Shown here one piece after another: positions 8,576-9,730 of a stretch of DNA of 9,730 nucleotides. The notes under the pieces are model-generated. The model did not search any database and was not told the DNA's origin. It saw only the letters and a program-made list of their open reading frames with translations. Origin of the DNA: Methylovulum sp. Lineage in GTDB: Bacteria > Pseudomonadota > Gammaproteobacteria > Methylococcales > Methylomonadaceae. The translations under genes were made by a program, and so were the position numbers. Each line of letters opens with the position of its first letter. The first letter of the stretch is position 1. The stretch covers positions 1 through 9,730 of the forward strand of contig SCST01000389.1 of NCBI GenBank assembly GCA_004299465.1, written 5' to 3'.

Positions 8576-8861
8576 AATTGAATTTGGACGCGACACTGGC
8601 CACGCCCGCTCTAAGGTCATCCCAGACGCTATCCACAGTCTCTTTGATGGTCTGCCACGCGTCGCCGCTGGATTCCTCCAACTCTTTTATCTTTTTAGCG
8701 GCTTCATGCTGTTTGGCGCGTAATGCATCGAGATCTTCTTCATACCTGAGCTTCACATCAGCTATTGAGTTTTCGGCCTTGGCAGTCAAAAGGTCAATCT
8801 GGGCGCTCCACTCTTTCAGTTCAGATGCCAGGCTTTCTATATATTGGTCTTTGGTTTTCAT
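8574..8861 (-). CDS. Small coiled-coil protein, sll1863-like stress type
   Basis: A 95-residue, highly charged and almost wholly helical protein without signal peptide or membrane segment, so probably cytoplasmic. Heptad-like spacing of L, A, I and V runs from about residue 5 to 65 (for example LASELKEWSAQIDLL and IKELEESSGDAWQTIK). The C-terminal part is amphipathic (VDSVWDDLRAGVASVASKF). Architecture and length resemble the sll1863-type coiled-coil proteins annotated as stress-responsive; no biochemical activity is known to me. The start is ATG at 8861 with AAGGA (8869-8873) 7 nt upstream. It is first of three small minus-strand genes. The plus-strand frame opposite it and a minus frame at 8821-9030 are shadows. 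Confidence 0.82.
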   Translation of the reverse strand: MKTKDQYIESLASELKEWSAQIDLLTAKAENSIADVKLRYEEDLDALRAKQHEAAKKIKELEESSGDAWQTIKETVDSVWDDLRAGVASVASKFN

Positions 8862-8960
8862 GGATTTGTCCTTGATGTTGATAGCTACTTTCTCGTCGCT
8901 TTGTATCAGTCAGTATCGCTTGTCGACATTTTGCCGATGATATCCGGGCAGTGCCTGCTT

Positions 8961-8997
8961 TGCGGCAAGTCGCCGCATTGAAAAGAAGCTTAGCTTC
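8961..8997. repeat. Two small tandem hairpins upstream of the coiled-coil gene
   Basis: TGCGGC (8961-8966) pairs with GCCGCA (8972-8977) around a 5-nt loop. GAAGCT (8985-8990) pairs with AGCTTC (8992-8997) around one base. They lie 100-136 bp upstream of the coiled-coil gene start. They could be leader structures or operators; the stems are short enough to be chance. Confidence 0.35.
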
Positions 8998-9094
8998 AAC
9001 TTTAAGTGTAGTCTGTTCGGTATCGAACATAAGGCAGAGTTGATGTTCTTCAGCTTCCCGGTATTAGGAATTATCCATTTTTACCAAAGCCGCA

Positions 9095-9129
9095 GCCGAT
9101 CCAATAACCGCATCGGCCAATATTTTTTT
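9095..9129 (+). terminator. Orphan Rho-independent terminator-like hairpin
   Basis: GCCGAT (9095-9100) and ATCGGC (9112-9117) form a 6-bp stem with an 11-nt loop, followed by CAATA and a run of seven T (9123-9129). The T-run is on the plus strand, yet no plus-strand gene precedes it here. The spacer between stem and T-run is a little long. It may end an unrecognised small RNA or be a remnant. Confidence 0.4.
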
Positions 9130-9265
9130 GAAGATTCAACCGTATTGATTTATCCAGGTCGGTTACTAATTACCCTTCTTAAAGTTAAGGCATAACATCC
9201 GGCATAATTGCCACGGATAAATACCCCAGGTAAATCATCACCGAATTGCACCAGTCTAAAAACAT

Positions 9266-9404
9266 GGGTAACTATTCAGCCTCTCGCTAAAGCCATAGAC
9301 TGTAGGGCGCGCCGCGCGCGCCATCAAGGAGCAACACATTACCCCAGTCGGAAAAGGCGCGCATGGCGCACTTCAGGCTGCCTGGTAATAAGCTGAATAG
9401 TTAC
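9266..9404. mobile_element. MITE-like palindromic element with 13-bp terminal inverted repeats
   Basis: GTAACTATTCAGC (9268-9280) and its exact reverse complement GCTGAATAGTTAC (9392-9404) bound a 137-bp unit. Inside, an 18-bp GC-rich arm (9305-9322) pairs with 9356-9373 at 13 of 18 positions around a 33-nt loop. AAACAT occurs at 9260-9265 and again at 9405-9410. The right copy abuts the element and the left copy is 2 bp away, like a target-site duplication. It is too short to encode a transposase, so it would need a partner element in trans. The parent family was not identified. A 62-codon plus frame running through it is spurious. Confidence 0.65.
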
Positions 9405-9514
9405 AAACATTGTTTGTCATAGTTATGTCCTACTGCTAGGGATAGAACAGGCAGGAAAATGAAAAGGTTTTGTTTTTTCGCCTCAAAGTTTCATGAGTGC
9501 CGGATATTTTTGCC

Positions 9515-9546
9515 AGGCCTGCCGGGTTTCAAAAATCGGCAGGTCT
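9515..9546. repeat. 10-bp-stem hairpin with adjacent GTCTATAC direct repeats
   Basis: AGGCCTGCCG (9515-9524) pairs with CGGCAGGTCT (9537-9546), with one G-T pair, around a 12-nt loop. There is no T-run on either side, so it is not a simple terminator. Its right arm runs into GTCTATAC (9543-9550), repeated at 9562-9569, with a looser third copy near 9573-9581. The second copy contains TATACT (9565-9570), a good -10 box, but no -35 box is spaced correctly. Confidence 0.4.
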
Positions 9547-9609
9547 ATACACAGCGGCTTAGTCTATACTGTTCGATACACTGTGAATAATGTTATTTTC
9601 AACCAGGAA

Positions 9610-9730
9610 ATGTTACCAAGATGGCCGCTTTTAACGAGATCAATTTGCAAGTCGGTGCAAAATATAGTGGACCGCAAATTGGATGGCTTTCTACGCCGAC
9701 GATTGTGGGCTTTATTACGCAAACAGGAGA
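9610..9730 (+). pseudogene. C-terminal tail of a group II intron reverse transcriptase/maturase, 5'-truncated, runs off window
   Basis: The frame starting at ATG 9610 (open since 9463) contains LDGFLRRRLWALLRKQE at its right end. This closely resembles, from memory, the C-terminal segment of bacterial group II intron reverse transcriptases, where LDGxxRRRLRxxLRKQEKRP leads to a conserved HxRWPNAxFA block. That block would lie beyond the window. The reverse-transcriptase palm motifs (YADD) and maturase domain should precede this tail by hundreds of codons, but the upstream DNA shows none in any plus frame, so the gene would be a decayed fragment. The alternative reading is ATG 9621 with AGGAA 11 nt upstream, giving MAAFNEINLQVGAKYSGPQI as the start of an unrecognised protein. 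I favour the reverse-transcriptase tail because the motif is specific. Confidence 0.55.

Larger units (their letters stand above)
8862..9620. other. Gene-poor spacer with hairpins and mobile-element remnants
   Basis: No frame in these 759 bp gives a recognisable protein. The coiled-coil-proximal part holds two small hairpins. The middle holds an orphan terminator-like hairpin and a 7-bp direct repeat GGCATAA (9189-9195, 9201-9207). The distal part holds a MITE-like element and a 10-bp-stem hairpin with short direct repeats. The promoter of the coiled-coil gene should lie in its left part, but I could not pick convincing -35 and -10 boxes. Confidence 0.6.

Noticed and set aside
8569..8940. 123-codon plus-strand frame
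   Set aside because: It is antisense to the coiled-coil gene; its Ser/Leu-rich content is what the reverse of a charged helical gene gives.
8821..9030. 69-codon minus-strand frame overlapping the coiled-coil gene start
   Set aside because: It is in a different frame from the coiled-coil gene, so it is not an N-terminal extension, and the sequence resembles no family I know.
9208..9396. 62-codon plus-strand frame
   Set aside because: It runs through the MITE-like element and its palindromes; no gene is expected there.
9459..9590. 43-codon plus-strand frame with an AGGA-type ribosome-binding site
   Set aside because: The start context is acceptable, but the Cys/Phe/Arg-rich product is unrecognised and the frame contains the 9515-9546 hairpin. 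Too little support to call a gene.

Overview
The window looks like a Gram-negative, probably proteobacterial chromosome. GC-rich coding DNA is separated by clearly AT-richer spacers. The gene content is a giant cyclic beta-1,2-glucan synthase plus three small envelope or stress-type genes of kinds common in Proteobacteria. A gamma- or betaproteobacterium is my guess; the sequence alone does not settle the class.

Positions 1-7767 (minus strand) are one uninterrupted reading frame of 2589 codons that leaves the window at position 1. It is an NdvB/ChvB/Cgs-type cyclic beta-1,2-glucan synthase. The N-terminal domain, membrane segments, GT84 glucosyltransferase, glycoamylase-like domain and the start of the GH94 phosphorylase catalytic domain are all visible. 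Only the C-terminal end is missing. All diagnostic motifs I could check are intact. The many shorter plus-strand frames here are antisense shadows.

Positions 7768-8107 are the ndvB leader or upstream region. It holds a terminator-like hairpin followed by a T-rich tract just before the ribosome-binding site. A 14-bp inverted repeat could pair with the base of that hairpin, and there is a perfect 11-bp tandem repeat.

Positions 8108-8861 carry three small minus-strand genes: a coiled-coil stress-type protein, a DUF3096 membrane protein and a DUF3309 membrane protein. They read in the same direction as ndvB. A Rho-independent terminator separates DUF3096 from DUF3309. Such small proteins are usually linked to envelope or osmotic stress, which fits with periplasmic glucan synthesis, but a functional link is inference.

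Positions 8862-9620 hold no convincing gene. This stretch contains small hairpins, an orphan plus-strand terminator-like hairpin, and a 139-bp MITE-like palindromic element with 13-bp terminal inverted repeats and nearly adjacent AAACAT direct repeats. At the right edge, from about 9610, a plus-strand frame reads like the C-terminal tail of a group II intron reverse transcriptase with its 5' part missing. The right third therefore looks like mobile-element debris beside a core envelope locus. I see no defence system, CRISPR array, tRNA or rRNA, and no clearly new multigene system.
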